Assembly: GCF_002795245.1 (NCBI RefSeq)
Contig: NZ_PGVG01000004.1
Span: forward strand, 186,001-250,000
Direction: 5' to 3'
Source of the DNA: Bradyrhizobium forestalis
Lineage (GTDB): Bacteria; Pseudomonadota; Alphaproteobacteria; Rhizobiales; Xanthobacteraceae
Length of the DNA stretch: 64,000 bases
The position numbers and the translations under genes are program-made. The notes beneath the pieces are model-generated. The model did not search any database, was not told where the DNA came from, and worked only from the letters and a program-made list of their open reading frames with translations. This document shows positions 17,244 through 26,272 of the stretch, in pieces (the first letter of the stretch is position 1; each line of letters opens with the position of its first letter).

Positions 17244-17401
17244 GATGTCCCCAAACCCTCAATGATTATGGCCGTGTGTGCATTGCAAAGGCAATGCCGA
17301 CGGGCCACGGAAGCGGCTCGTTGTTGACAAGCAGGTAAGCCTCAGCCACGCGGAGGCCCATCGAGATCAGGGCCGGACAGTCCGAGGTGACCGAAGAGGC
17401 G

Positions 17402-18640
17402 ATGCCAGAGCAGTCAATATCCGAAAATCCGCCGGTCAGCGCCGGCGCGCTGCTCGGCCACCGCGCCTTCTTGTTCTTCCTGCTCTCGCGCAGCCTGTCG
17501 CGCTTTTCCAGCCAGATCGCGGCGGTCGCGATCGGCTGGCAGATCTACGATCTCACCGGCTCGGCATTCGACCTCGGCATGGTCGGTCTCGTGCAGTTCC
17601 TGCCCACGGCGCTCCTGGTGTTCGTCGCCGGCCACGCCGCCGACCGCTACCAGCGCAAGCGCGTGGTCCAGCTCTGCCAGCTCGTGGAAGCCGCGACCGC
17701 GCTCTATCTTGCAACCATCACTTATCTCGGCGCGGTCGGCGAGGTGCAGATCTTCATCGCGACCTTCGTCCTCGGCATTGCCGGGGCATTCGAGAGCCCG
17801 ACTACCGCGGCGTTGTTGCCGCTGATCGCGCCGCAAGGGTCGCTGCAGCGCGCCACGGCCGTCTCCAGCGGCGCGGCGCAGGTCGCGACCATCACGGGGC
17901 CGGCGCTCGGCGGACTCGCCTATGCGGTCGCCCCGCATCTCGCCTATGCCGTGATGGTGCTGTTCTGGGTCTTGGGGATGATTTTGACCGGCTTCATCCG
18001 CCCGCGTCCACAAGCGGTGCTCAAGGAGGGGACGAACTCGGACAATATCTTTGCCGGCGTCCGCTTCATCCGCGGCAACCCCGCGATCCTGGGTACCATC
18101 TCGCTGGACCTGTTCGCCGTGCTGTTCGGCGGAGTCACCGCGCTGTTGCCGATCTATGCCCGCGACATCCTCCAGACCGGCCCGGTGGGCCTCGGCGTGC
18201 TCCGCGCCGCGCCGGCGGTCGGTGCGCTGCTGATGACCATGGTGCTGGCGCGCCACGCCATCTCCAGGCATGTGGGCCTGCGCATGTTCCAGGCGGTGAT
18301 CGTGTTCGGCCTCGCCACGATCGTGTTCGCGCTGTCGCCGTGGATGTGGCTGTCGGCGCTGTCGCTCGCCGTGCTCGGTGCGGCCGATACGATCAGCGTC
18401 GTGATCCGCTTCTCGCTGGTGCAGCTGTCCACCCCCGACGAGATGCGTGGCCGGGTCGGCGCGGTCAACTTCCTGTTCATCAACGCCTCGAACCAGCTCG
18501 GCCAGTTCGAGAGTGGCCTCACGGCCGCCCTGTTCGGCGCCATGCCCGCCGCCGTGCTCGGCGGCGTTGCCACCGTCGCGGTGGCGCTGTTGTGGATGAA
18601 GCTGTTTCCGACCCTGCGCAAGGTGGAGAGCCTGGAGTAG
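17402..18640 (+). CDS. MFS transporter (EntS/MFS_3 type)
   Basis: A 412-residue, 12-helix major facilitator of the enterobactin-exporter-like MFS_3 group. It opens with LLGHRAFLFFLLSRSLSRFSSQIAAVAIGWQIYDLTGSAFDLGM, the standard start of that group, and has the loop 2-3 motif GHAADRYQRKRV. I chose the ATG at 17402 (GAAGAGG just upstream); a GTG at 17387 adds five residues and is possible. Substrates in this group include siderophores and drugs. Nothing nearby indicates which applies here. Confidence 0.87.
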   Translation: MPEQSISENPPVSAGALLGHRAFLFFLLSRSLSRFSSQIAAVAIGWQIYDLTGSAFDLGMVGLVQFLPTALLVFVAGHAADRYQRKRVVQLCQLVEAATALYLATITYLGAVGEVQIFIATFVLGIAGAFESPTTAALLPLIAPQGSLQRATAVSSGAAQVATITGPALGGLAYAVAPHLAYAVMVLFWVLGMILTGFIRPRPQAVLKEGTNSDNIFAGVRFIRGNPAILGTISLDLFAVLFGGVTALLPIYARDILQTGPVGLGVLRAAPAVGALLMTMVLARHAISRHVGLRMFQAVIVFGLATIVFALSPWMWLSALSLAVLGAADTISVVIRFSLVQLSTPDEMRGRVGAVNFLFINASNQLGQFESGLTAALFGAMPAAVLGGVATVAVALLWMKLFPTLRKVESLE

Positions 18641-18647
18641 GGGGATC

Positions 18648-18786
18648 TCGTGTCCCGGACAAGCTGCAACGCCTACGCGTTGCGGCGCAGAGCCGGGACC
18701 CAGTAAGCCGAGAACGAGATTGCGGAGACATGGGCCCCGGCTCAGCAGCGCATCATTGCATGCTGCGCTGCATCCGGGGCACGAGA
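18648..18786. repeat. Palindromic element, family F copy 1
   Basis: Begins TCTCGTGTCCCGGAC, contains a GCAACGCCTACGCGTTGC hairpin and AGAGCCGGGACCCA, then GGGCCCCGGCTCAGCAGCGC, and ends CTGCGCTGCATCCGGGGCACGAG. The ends are inverted (CTCGTGTCCCGGA / TCCGGGGCACGAG). A second copy with the same order of blocks is at 63461-63634. It separates the MFS and SDR genes, which converge here. Confidence 0.75.
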
Positions 18787-18793
18787 TCGGCGA

Positions 18794-19552
18794 CTAGCCC
18801 CGTCCGACGAACGGCATCTTGGTCGCCATGACAGTCATGGTCAGCACGTTGGCATCGAGCGGCAGGCTGGCCATGTAGGCCACGGCGTCGCCGACCGCCT
18901 TGGCATCCATGCGCGGCTCGTGCTTGGTGGTGCCGTCGGGCTGCAGCACGCCGGGGCCGTTGACCATGCGGTCGGTCATCGGTGTCGCCGCATTGCCGAT
19001 GTCGACCTGGCCGACGGCGATGTCGTACATGCGGCCGTCGAGATTGCTGGCCTTGGTCAGGCCCGTGATGGCGTGCTTGGTCGAGGTATAGGCGGCCGAG
19101 AACGGCCGCGGCGCGTGCGCCGAGATCGAGCCGTTGTTGATGATGCGGCCGCCGCGTGGGGTCTGGTCCTTCATGATGCGGAAGGCGTGCTGGGTGCACA
19201 GGAACGGACCGGTGAGATTGGTATTCACCACCGCCTGCCACTGCTCGAGGCTGAGGTCCTCGAAGTTCACGGCCGGTGCGCCCATGCCGGCATTGTTGAA
19301 GAGCACGTCGAGGCGGCCGTAAGTCGCCTTCACCTTGTCGAACAGCGCGGCGATGGAGTCCGGCTTGGTCATGTCGGCGGTGACGCAGAGGCTTTTTCCC
19401 GCGGGACCGAGCTTCGCCGTCTCCTCGAGCATGTCGAGCCGGCGGCCCGTGAGCACCACGGTGAAGCCGGTGTTCATCAGCGCCAGCGACGCCGCGCGCC
19501 CGACGCCGGTGCCGGCGCCGGTCACCACTGCGATCTTTTTCGCTTCACTCAT
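18794..19552 (-). CDS. Short-chain dehydrogenase/reductase
   Basis: A 252-residue classical SDR. NAD(P) binding is by [17 protein letters not shown] (TGxxxGxG) and the R41-type basic residue in LTGRRLDML, which suggests [12 protein letters not shown] and the active-site S followed by YTSTK (YxxxK) are present. The start ATG at 19552 has AGGAAA upstream. It is the last gene after Anbu, 26 bp downstream, and may be co-transcribed with that cluster, but SDR genes are not a regular member of Anbu operons. The substrate is unknown. Confidence 0.88.
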   Translation of the reverse strand: MSEAKKIAVVTGAGTGVGRAASLALMNTGFTVVLTGRRLDMLEETAKLGPAGKSLCVTADMTKPDSIAALFDKVKATYGRLDVLFNNAGMGAPAVNFEDLSLEQWQAVVNTNLTGPFLCTQHAFRIMKDQTPRGGRIINNGSISAHAPRPFSAAYTSTKHAITGLTKASNLDGRMYDIAVGQVDIGNAATPMTDRMVNGPGVLQPDGTTKHEPRMDAKAVGDAVAYMASLPLDANVLTMTVMATKMPFVGRG

Positions 19553-19578
19553 CGTTTCCTGCCTTTTCTCTTGAGCTG

Positions 19579-20337
19579 TCAGGTTTTGGATTCTTTTTCG
19601 TTCTTGTAAGGCGGCCGCGGAATGTTCTGATGCGCCGCGCGCAGCGCCGCCGACCAGCGCGAGCGAAGGTCGTGGAAATAGGGCTCGCCCGCCTCGATGC
19701 GATGGTTGAGATCGGCTTCGCAGGCCTCGTTGCGCACCACCAGCACGTCGATCGGCAGGCCGACGCCGAGGTTGGATCGCATCGTCGAGTCCATCGAGAT
19801 CAGGCCGGTCTTCAGCGCCTCGTAGAGCTCGACGTCGTAATGCATGGCGCGGTCGAGCACCGGCTTGCCGTATTTGTGCTCGCCGATCTGCAGGTAGGGC
19901 GTGTCGGTGGTGCACTCGATGAAATTGCCGGCGGTGTAGACCATGAACAGACGCATGCGCGCGCCCTTGATCTGGCCGCCGAACAGGAAGGAGACGTCGA
20001 AGGACACGTCCTCGGATTTCAGCGCCGGCCCTTCGGTGGCATGCACCGCCCGGATCGCCCGGCCGATGCGTTGGGCGGCCTGGAACATGGTCGGCGCGTT
20101 CATCAGCGTCTCGACCTCGCCCGTGTTGGGATCCTCCAGGCCTTCGGTCAGGGTGGAGAGCACCGACTGGCTGATGGCGAGGTTGCCGGCGCTGGCGATT
20201 GCCATGATGCGCTCGCCGGGCTTGGAGAAGATGTGCAGCTTGCGGAAGGTCGAGACGTTGTCGAGGCCGGCATTGGTGCGGGTATCGGCGATCATCACCA
20301 GGCCGTCCCGAACCAGGATTCCGCAGCAATAGGTCAT
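19579..20337 (-). CDS. Anbu, proteasome beta-subunit homologue
   Basis: A 252-residue protein of the Anbu family (ancestral beta subunit), an Ntn-hydrolase fold related to HslV and the 20S proteasome. It begins [30 protein letters not shown]; removal of Met would expose the catalytic Thr2, and the conserved ADTRTNAG strand follows. [17 protein letters not shown] and the later [21 protein letters not shown] are family signatures. There is no dedicated ATPase ring partner. In many proteobacteria Anbu is encoded with ATP-grasp, alpha-E and transglutaminase genes, as here, and is thought to act on a peptide made or tagged by them. Its substrate is not established. Confidence 0.92.
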   Translation of the reverse strand: MTYCCGILVRDGLVMIADTRTNAGLDNVSTFRKLHIFSKPGERIMAIASAGNLAISQSVLSTLTEGLEDPNTGEVETLMNAPTMFQAAQRIGRAIRAVHATEGPALKSEDVSFDVSFLFGGQIKGARMRLFMVYTAGNFIECTTDTPYLQIGEHKYGKPVLDRAMHYDVELYEALKTGLISMDSTMRSNLGVGLPIDVLVVRNEACEADLNHRIEAGEPYFHDLRSRWSAALRAAHQNIPRPPYKNEKESKT

Positions 20338-20420
20338 TTCCAGTCCCCGAACGCGTTTGCGCGGAATTACTAGCCAATTTCACGGAGGCATGAAACCCCC
20401 GATTCCCGGGGGGCGAGGCC

Positions 20421-20523
20421 GTCATTCCGGGGCGCGCGTAGCGCGAACCCGGAATCCATTTATCCTCTAACTCTGCGGCCCGATGGATTCCGGGCTCGAT
20501 GCTTCGCATCGCCCCGGAATGAC
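20421..20523. repeat. Palindromic element, family A copy 2
   Basis: Left half GTCATTCCGGGGCGCGCG with CCCGGAATCCAT, right half ATGGATTCCGGGCTC with CCCCGGAATGAC, each half itself a hairpin, with a 25-bp spacer. It sits between the transglutaminase and Anbu genes of one apparent operon, so the transcript would carry a large stem-loop at this point. Confidence 0.9.
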
Positions 20524-20532
20524 TGGAAGGAG

Positions 20533-21381
20533 CTATCCCTGCCGCTGGGACTGCGATTGCGACTGCCCGCCGCGGCCGGCCTGCTCGACCTTGACAGTCA
20601 CTGCCAGCGTTTCCGTGCCGCCGCCATAGCGGGTGCCGCGCACCGGGGCTGCGCCGAGATAGTCGAGCCCGATCGCAACGCGGACATGGGCGTCGGTGGC
20701 GCAGATGCTGTTGGCGGGATCGAAGCCGACCCAGCCGAGATCGGGCACGTAAGCCTCCGCCCAGGCATGGCCGGCCTCCTGATGCACCGTGTCGTCTGCA
20801 CGCAGGAAATGCCCGGAGACGAAGCGCGCCGGCACGCCGCCGGCGCGGGCGCAGGCAATGAAGATATGCGCGTAGTCCTGGCAGACCCCGCGCTTGAGCG
20901 CGAACGCCTCCGCCGCGGACGTGCCGCTGTTGGTGGGGTCCTCGTCGAACGTCATGTGATCCGCAATCTGCGTCATCAGCGTGTGCAGGAAACCCAGCGT
21001 GTCGCTCTCGGCTTCGCTGCGCAACTGGCGCGCAACCGCCGTCATCGCCGGGTTGACGGAAGTGAGGTCGGTGGAGCGCAGGAACATGCCGGCCGGGAAA
21101 CGCTCATCAGTGCCGCGCAGCACCCCGCCGGTATCGTGGGTCTCGATCAGCCCCTCGGCGGTGATCTGGATGTCGCCGACAGGCCCGCAGGACAGCACGT
21201 GGGTGACGTTGCCGAACGCGTCCTCATGCATGTCGAGCTTGGTGTCGGTGGAGACGTCGATCTGCCATTCCGCGACGTATTGCCCGTCATGGCTGCCCGG
21301 CGTCATGCGCAGGATCTGGATCACGCTGGTGGCCGGCGGCTCGTAGCGATAGGTCGTGGTGTGCAGGATTCGCAGGCGCAT
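20533..21381 (-). CDS. Transglutaminase-like cysteine protease
   Basis: A 282-residue transglutaminase-fold protein. The N-terminal beta domain [20 protein letters not shown] is typical of the Bacterial_TG_N group. The catalytic triad is C167 (RGVCQDYAH), H205 ([11 protein letters not shown]) and D221 (VGFDPANS). The C-terminal tail is Ser/Gln-rich (SQSQSQRQG). Members act as proteases or amide transferases. It is part of the Anbu/ATP-grasp/alpha-E cluster. I chose the ATG at 21381 from family N-termini; an ATG at 21405 would extend it by eight residues into the neighbouring repeat. Confidence 0.9.
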   Translation of the reverse strand: MRLRILHTTTYRYEPPATSVIQILRMTPGSHDGQYVAEWQIDVSTDTKLDMHEDAFGNVTHVLSCGPVGDIQITAEGLIETHDTGGVLRGTDERFPAGMFLRSTDLTSVNPAMTAVARQLRSEAESDTLGFLHTLMTQIADHMTFDEDPTNSGTSAAEAFALKRGVCQDYAHIFIACARAGGVPARFVSGHFLRADDTVHQEAGHAWAEAYVPDLGWVGFDPANSICATDAHVRVAIGLDYLGAAPVRGTRYGGGTETLAVTVKVEQAGRGGQSQSQSQRQG

Positions 21382-21400
21382 GGTGGACCGTTGTTCTGGC

Positions 21401-21501
21401 GTCATTCCGGGGCGGTGCGCAGCACCGAACTATGGTGCGCAATTGCGCACCTGAGAATCTCGAGATTCCGGGTCTGGTCCTTCGGGCCATCCCGGAATGA
21501 C
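21401..21501. repeat. Palindromic element, family A copy 3
   Basis: Begins GTCATTCCGGGGCGGTGCG and ends CATCCCGGAATGAC. The middle is diverged (GGTGCGCAATTGCGCACC forms an extra perfect hairpin at about 21434). It lies in the gap between the alpha-E and transglutaminase genes, so two consecutive gaps of the same cluster carry family A elements. Confidence 0.85.
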
Positions 21502-21509
21502 GGCGTGTA

Positions 21510-22454
21510 TCAGATCAAATACTGCTTCGTGATGATTTCGCCCAGCCTGGAATTGTCCGTGATGAATTCCTGAATGAATTCATGCACGCCATGCTGGAAA
21601 ATGTCGTTCATGTTGCTGTGTTCCAGCCGGTTGCGGATGCCGCGGGCGTGGCGCTGGGCCGGGCCCTGGCGGCCATAGGCGACGCCGATCTGGTCGAGGT
21701 TGCGCACGAGGTTGCCGTAGCAGCTGGCGAGCGAGCGTGGCAACGTGTCGTTGAGGATCAGGAGATCCGCAATCAGCCAGGGTTTCAGCGTCTCGCGATA
21801 GACCCAGTGATAGGCGGTCAGCGCCGAAACCGAGCGCAGGATTGAGCTCCACTGATAGAAGTCGAGCGGACCGCCGACGTGCTCCTCCTCGGGCAACAGC
21901 ACATGATATTTCACGTCGAGAATGCGCGCGGTGTTGTCGGCGCGTTCCAGATGCACGCCCATCCGCGAGAACCAATAGGCGTCGTTGCGCAGCATGGTCC
22001 GGTAGGCCGAGCCGTCGAAGCGCAGCGAGGTCTCCTGCACGAAGCGGAGGAATTTGGCGAGATCCTCGCGCGTCGAGGTGCCCTTGCTCCAGACTGCCTG
22101 AAGCTCGATCCAGGCCGAGTTGATGGTGTCCCACATCTCGCTGGTCAGTGCGGTGCGCACCGAGCGCGAGTTCAGCCGCGCTGCTTCGATGCAGTTCCGG
22201 ATCGAGGACGGATTGTTCGGCGAGAACGACAGATACTCGACGACGTTGTGCTCGTTGGCTTCCTCATAGGCCTGATAGAAGCTCGCGGCGACGCCGGCGG
22301 TGAGCAGCGCCGAGTCCCATTCGTTGGTCTTGCCGATATAGGCGGCGGGCAGCGCGGTGACGCGCAGCGTCGCATCGATGGTGCGCGCGAGATATTCGGC
22401 CCGTTCGACGTAGCGGGCGAGCCAGTAGAGGTTTTCGGCGGTACGCGACAGCAT
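21510..22454 (-). CDS. Alpha-E domain protein (DUF403)
   Basis: A 314-residue all-helical protein. It begins MLSRTAENLYWLARYVERAE, the signature of the alpha-E family, and has many conserved Trp/Arg/Glu residues (WSRMGVHLERADNTARILDVKYH). The family is known from gene neighbourhoods with circularly permuted ATP-grasp and transglutaminase proteins and is thought to be part of a peptide-modifying or amide-ligase system. Its biochemical role is unproven. It lies four bases after the ATP-grasp gene, so the two are surely translated from one mRNA. Confidence 0.93.
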   Translation of the reverse strand: MLSRTAENLYWLARYVERAEYLARTIDATLRVTALPAAYIGKTNEWDSALLTAGVAASFYQAYEEANEHNVVEYLSFSPNNPSSIRNCIEAARLNSRSVRTALTSEMWDTINSAWIELQAVWSKGTSTREDLAKFLRFVQETSLRFDGSAYRTMLRNDAYWFSRMGVHLERADNTARILDVKYHVLLPEEEHVGGPLDFYQWSSILRSVSALTAYHWVYRETLKPWLIADLLILNDTLPRSLASCYGNLVRNLDQIGVAYGRQGPAQRHARGIRNRLEHSNMNDIFQHGVHEFIQEFITDNSRLGEIITKQYLI

Positions 22455-22458
22455 CTCT

Positions 22459-23877
22459 CTACTCGTCCAAAATCCAGGTGTCTTTGGTGCCGCCGCCCTG
22501 GCTCGAGTTCACCACCAGGGAGCCTTCCTTGAGTGCGACGCGGGTGAGCCCGCCGGGCACGATGGTGGTGCTCTTGCTGCCGGTGAGCACGAAGGGGCGA
22601 AGATCGACATGGCGCGGGGCGAGGCCGCTTGCCGTGCAGGTCGGGCAGGTCGAGAGCGCCAGCGTCGGCTGCGCGATGAAACCTTCCGGCTCGCGCTTGA
22701 GCTTGTCGCGGAATGCTTCGATCGTCGCTTTGGTCGCAGTGGGTCCGATCAGCATGCCGTAGCCGCCGGAGCCATGCACTTCCTTGACGACGAGCTCGCT
22801 GAGATTGTCCAGCACATAGGCGAGGTCCTTGGGCTCGCGGCAGCGCCAGGTCGGCACGTTCTTCAGGATCGGCTCCTCGCCGAGATAGAATTTCACGATA
22901 TCAGGCATGTAGGAGTAGATCGCCTTGTCGTCGGCGATGCCGGTACCGACGGCGTTGGCGAGCGTGATGTTGCCGGCGGCGTAGGCCGACATCAGGCCCG
23001 GCACGCCGAGCACCGAGTCGGGACGGAAGGTGAGGGGATCGAGGAAATCGTCGTCGACACGGCGATAGATCACGTCGACCCGCTTCAGCCCTTCCGTCGT
23101 CCGCATGAACACTTCGTTGCTCTTGACGATGAGGTCACGGCCTTCGACCAGCTCGATGCCGAGCTTGTCGGCGAGGAAAGAGTGCTCGTAATAGGCGGAG
23201 TTGTAGACGCCGGGCGTGAGCAGGGCGACGGTCGGCTCGCCGGATGCGCTTTGCGGCGCGACCGAGCGCAGCGCCGCGAGCAATTCGTCCGGATAGCGCT
23301 CGACCGGCGCCACCCTGTGGCGGGCGAACAGATCCGGAAACAGCCGCATCATGATCTCGCGGTTTTCCAGCATGTAGGACACGCCCGACGGCGTGCGGGC
23401 ATTGTCCTCCAGCACGATGAAGTCCTCGGCATCGACCCTGACGATGTCGATGCCGGCGATGTGCACGTAGACGTCGTGCGGCACCTGCTGGCCGTTCATC
23501 TCGGGCCGGAAGACCGGGTTCTGGAAGATCAGGTCGTCGGGCACGATTTCGGCACGGAGAATGTCGCGGCCGTGATAGATGTCGCGCAGGAACATGTTGA
23601 GCGCACGTACCCGCTGCTTCAGGCCTTTCTCCAGCAGCGCCCATTCCTTGCCCGACATGATCCGCGGGATCACGTCGAACGGGATCAGCCGCTCGGTGGA
23701 CTCGGAATCGCCGTAGACCGCGAAGGTGATGCCGATCCGACGGAACAGCAGCTCGGCCTCCTGGCGCCGATATTCGAGAGCCTCGGGCGGCGTCTCCTTG
23801 AGCCAGCGCGCCAGCTCCTGATAGGCGGGGCGAAGGTCCCCGCCGGGAATATTCATTTCGTCAAATGCGACTGCCAT
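22459..23877 (-). CDS. Circularly permuted type-2 ATP-grasp protein (DUF404/DUF407)
   Basis: A 472-residue protein of the circularly permuted ATP-grasp family, predicted to make peptide or amide bonds by acyl-phosphate chemistry with ATP. Recognisable blocks are RRIGITFAVYGDSESTERLIPFDVIPRI near residue 50, VLEDNARTPSGVSYMLENREIMMR near 155, LANAVGTGIADDKAIYSYMPDI near 305, and VKEVHGSGGYGMLIGP near 370. It is first in the cluster with alpha-E, transglutaminase and Anbu. The amide product of this system is unknown. The start is the ATG at 23877. Confidence 0.93.
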   Translation of the reverse strand: MAVAFDEMNIPGGDLRPAYQELARWLKETPPEALEYRRQEAELLFRRIGITFAVYGDSESTERLIPFDVIPRIMSGKEWALLEKGLKQRVRALNMFLRDIYHGRDILRAEIVPDDLIFQNPVFRPEMNGQQVPHDVYVHIAGIDIVRVDAEDFIVLEDNARTPSGVSYMLENREIMMRLFPDLFARHRVAPVERYPDELLAALRSVAPQSASGEPTVALLTPGVYNSAYYEHSFLADKLGIELVEGRDLIVKSNEVFMRTTEGLKRVDVIYRRVDDDFLDPLTFRPDSVLGVPGLMSAYAAGNITLANAVGTGIADDKAIYSYMPDIVKFYLGEEPILKNVPTWRCREPKDLAYVLDNLSELVVKEVHGSGGYGMLIGPTATKATIEAFRDKLKREPEGFIAQPTLALSTCPTCTASGLAPRHVDLRPFVLTGSKSTTIVPGGLTRVALKEGSLVVNSSQGGGTKDTWILDE

Positions 23878-24160
23878 AGATCCCGACTGTTCGCCCCCAG
23901 GCGTTGCACCATTGGTCAGGTCGCCTTAGGCCTTGCTGAAGACCGCAACGTCCTGTGGTCACGCCGTGAGAGTGCATGACTTCCGTAGGAGGTAGCAAGG
24001 GCCGGGCCAGCGCGATATGCATGGACTGACAGCATTTGGCGGGGATGACCGCGAACATGCCTGAAAAAATGGCTGAGGACTGCTTATTTCAGAAGCAAAA
24101 CCGCGTGACTTCAACGCGTTACCTCGGCAAAGTCGGCGTCACAGGTGAGGGACTTAAGGC

Positions 24161-24898
24161 ATGAGCGACATCGTCACGGCGGGCATTCTGGTCATTGGGG
24201 ACGAAATCCTGTCCGGCCGGACCAAGGACAAGAACATCGGCTTCATCGCCGAATATCTGACCAATATCGGCATCGACCTGAAGGAGGTTCGGATCGTCTC
24301 CGACGACGAGGCCGACATCATCGCCGCCCTGGACGCACTGCGCCATCGCTACAGCTACGTCTTCACGACGGGCGGCATCGGGCCGACCCATGACGACATC
24401 ACCGCCGACAGCGTCGCCAAGGCATTCGGCGTCGACATCGACCATCACCCGGAGGTCGTCGCCCGCTTCCGCGAGCGCTGGAGCGAGCAGGACCTCAACG
24501 AGGCTCGCCTGCGCATGGCCCGCATCCCCGACGGTGCCGAGCTGATCCAGAGCGCGACCATCCTCGCGCCCGGCTTCAAGATCGGCAATGTCATCGTCAT
24601 GGCCGGCGTGCCGTCGATCATGCAGGCGATGATGGACATCGTCTCGCCCAAGCTGAAGTCGGGCGTGCGCATGCTGTCCGAATCGGTCCGCGCCAATGCG
24701 CGCGAGGGCGACATCGGCAGCCCGCTGCGGGCGATCGCCGCCGCCCATCCGGACACCATCATCGGCAGCTATCCCTTCATGGACGAGGAGCAGAAGCCCA
24801 ACACCAATCTGGTTGTGCGCTCGCGCGATCCGGAGAAGCTGGCGGCGGCGATGGGTGCGGTGAAGGAAATGCTGGCGGGATTGAACATCACCCGCTAA
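24161..24898 (+). CDS. CinA/MoaB-type molybdopterin-binding domain protein
   Basis: A 245-residue protein matching the N-terminal (MoCF_biosynth) domain of CinA without its C-terminal NMN deamidase domain. Signatures are AGILVIGDEILSGRTKDKNIG, then FTTGGIGPTHDDITADSVAKAFG, the MoaB/MogA-like ligand loop, and the C-terminal TNLVVRSRDPEKL. Stand-alone copies of this domain are common in alphaproteobacteria; the domain binds a molybdopterin-like ligand or hydrolyses ADP-ribose in CinA. A specific role is not shown. It is followed 42 bp later by gpt. Confidence 0.9.
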   Translation: MSDIVTAGILVIGDEILSGRTKDKNIGFIAEYLTNIGIDLKEVRIVSDDEADIIAALDALRHRYSYVFTTGGIGPTHDDITADSVAKAFGVDIDHHPEVVARFRERWSEQDLNEARLRMARIPDGAELIQSATILAPGFKIGNVIVMAGVPSIMQAMMDIVSPKLKSGVRMLSESVRANAREGDIGSPLRAIAAAHPDTIIGSYPFMDEEQKPNTNLVVRSRDPEKLAAAMGAVKEMLAGLNITR

Positions 24899-24940
24899 AG
24901 CGCCCGGCTTGCCGGACGTTTTACGAAGCAGGAGACGACA

Positions 24941-25468
24941 ATGGCAGGCGAAGCACCGGAACCGAATGCGCAGGAGAAGGCCGGCAAGGCCTTCCCGGTC
25001 TCGTGGGACCAGTTCCACCGGGATTGCCGAGCGCTGACCTGGCGGCTCAACGAGGTCGGTCCGTTCCATGCGGTGATCGCGATCACCCGCGGCGGCCTGG
25101 TGCCGGCCGCGATCGTCGCGCGCGCGCTCGGCGTGCGCGTCATCGATACGGTCTGCATCGCCAGCTACGACCATAACAAGCAGGGCGAGCTCCAGGTCCT
25201 CAAGGGCATTTCGGAGGCGGCGATCAAGCTCGGCGGCGGCACCGGCAAGGGGCTGCTGATCGTCGACGACCTCGTCGACACCGGCAAGACCGGCAAGCTG
25301 GTGCGCGAGATGCTGCCGGACGCGCATTTCGCCACCGTCTATGCCAAGCCGATGGGCCGCCCGCTGGTCGACACCTTCATCACGGAAGTCTCGCAGGACA
25401 CCTGGATCTTCTTCCCCTGGGACACCGCGCTGTCCTACCCCCCGCCGCTGCGCGACGGGGCGGCGTAG
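24941..25468 (+). CDS. gpt: Xanthine-guanine phosphoribosyltransferase
   Basis: A 175-residue type I phosphoribosyltransferase that salvages xanthine and guanine with PRPP. It has [21 protein letters not shown] (PRPP pyrophosphate loop), the PRPP-binding motif [20 protein letters not shown], and the C-terminal [16 protein letters not shown], a base-stacking Trp region seen in Gpt. AGGAGACGACA precedes the ATG. It probably shares a transcript with the CinA-type gene. Confidence 0.93.
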   Translation: MAGEAPEPNAQEKAGKAFPVSWDQFHRDCRALTWRLNEVGPFHAVIAITRGGLVPAAIVARALGVRVIDTVCIASYDHNKQGELQVLKGISEAAIKLGGGTGKGLLIVDDLVDTGKTGKLVREMLPDAHFATVYAKPMGRPLVDTFITEVSQDTWIFFPWDTALSYPPPLRDGAA

Positions 25469-25478
25469 CTTTCCTTCG

Positions 25479-25624
25479 CCTCTCCCCGCCTGCGGGGAGA
25501 GGCCGGAGCGCATCGAAGATGCGATCCGGGTGAGGGGGACTCTCCGCGAGTCCGTCTCTCACCATATTTGTGGAGGCAGCCCCTCACCCCAACCCTCTCC
25601 CCGTAAGAACGGGGCGAGGGAGAG
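25479..25624. repeat. Palindromic element, family B copy 1
   Basis: Left hairpin CCTCTCCCCGCCTGCGGGG with GAGAGG, then GGGTGAGGG and GACTCTCCGCGAGTC, then CCCTCACCCCAACCCTCTC and the right hairpin CTCCCCGTAAGAACGGGGCGAGGGAG. The order of blocks is the same as the core of the element inside the gene at 49097-49245. It lies between gpt and the hypothetical gene at 25635 and ends 11 bp before that start. Confidence 0.85.
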
Positions 25625-25634
25625 AACGCGCACC

Positions 25635-26252
25635 ATGCCCCTGCAAAACCGCGTCACGCCCACCGGCGACATCATCACCACCTCGCATCGCGGCCTGTTC
25701 ACCGGCAATCGCGGCATCATCCACGATCCCGCGACGAAGACGCTGCTGAAAAAGCGCTGGTCGTCGCCGGCGTGGCTCACCTGCACCTGCGAATTCCGCG
25801 GCCGGCGCCGCGAAGTGATGGCGCAGCGGAGCTGGACCGAGCTGTTCTTCCTGGACGAGGCCACCGCGCTCGCCGCCGGACATCGCCCCTGTTTCTATTG
25901 CCGCAAGGACGACGCCAATCGCTTCCGGGCCGCATGGGAGAAGGGCAATCGCGTGCACGGCGTCCGCATGCACGACATCGACACGGTGCTGCATCACGAA
26001 CGGCTCGATCACGGCAGGAAACGACTGCACGCGCTGCTGGTGCCGCTCGACCAGCTCCCCGACGGTGCGATGGTTCAGCAAGGCGAGGAGAGTTTTCTGG
26101 TGACGGAGGGCAGGACGCTGCTGTGGTCGCCGGCGGGCTATAGCGCGGTCGAGCGTCAGCTTGGCGAGGCGGCGTTGCTGACGCCGCCCTCGACGCTGCG
26201 CACATTGAATGCCGGCTACGCGCCGGTGTTGCATCCGACTGCACTGCCTTAG
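25635..26252 (+). CDS. Conserved hypothetical protein with CxC and CxxC pairs
   Basis: A 205-residue soluble protein I cannot assign to a function. Visible features are C50 and C52 in WLTCTCEFRGRRR, and C86 and C89 with H83 in AAGHRPCFYCRKDD. Two close cysteine pairs with a neighbouring His suggest a zinc or other metal site. There are many Arg/His residues and no membrane segment or signal peptide. The ATG at 25635 is chosen because codons further upstream lie in the family B repeat. It converges with the MetE-core gene, 20 bp apart. Confidence 0.7.
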   Translation: MPLQNRVTPTGDIITTSHRGLFTGNRGIIHDPATKTLLKKRWSSPAWLTCTCEFRGRRREVMAQRSWTELFFLDEATALAAGHRPCFYCRKDDANRFRAAWEKGNRVHGVRMHDIDTVLHHERLDHGRKRLHALLVPLDQLPDGAMVQQGEESFLVTEGRTLLWSPAGYSAVERQLGEAALLTPPSTLRTLNAGYAPVLHPTALP

Positions 26253-26272
26253 CGCAGTGCCTGCCCTGGCCG

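Noticed and set aside
15906..17327. Plus-strand open frame (473 codons) opposite the nucleoside transporter
   Set aside because: Extremely rich in His, Gln, Arg and Asp with no domain, and it overlaps a clear CNT transporter on the other strand.
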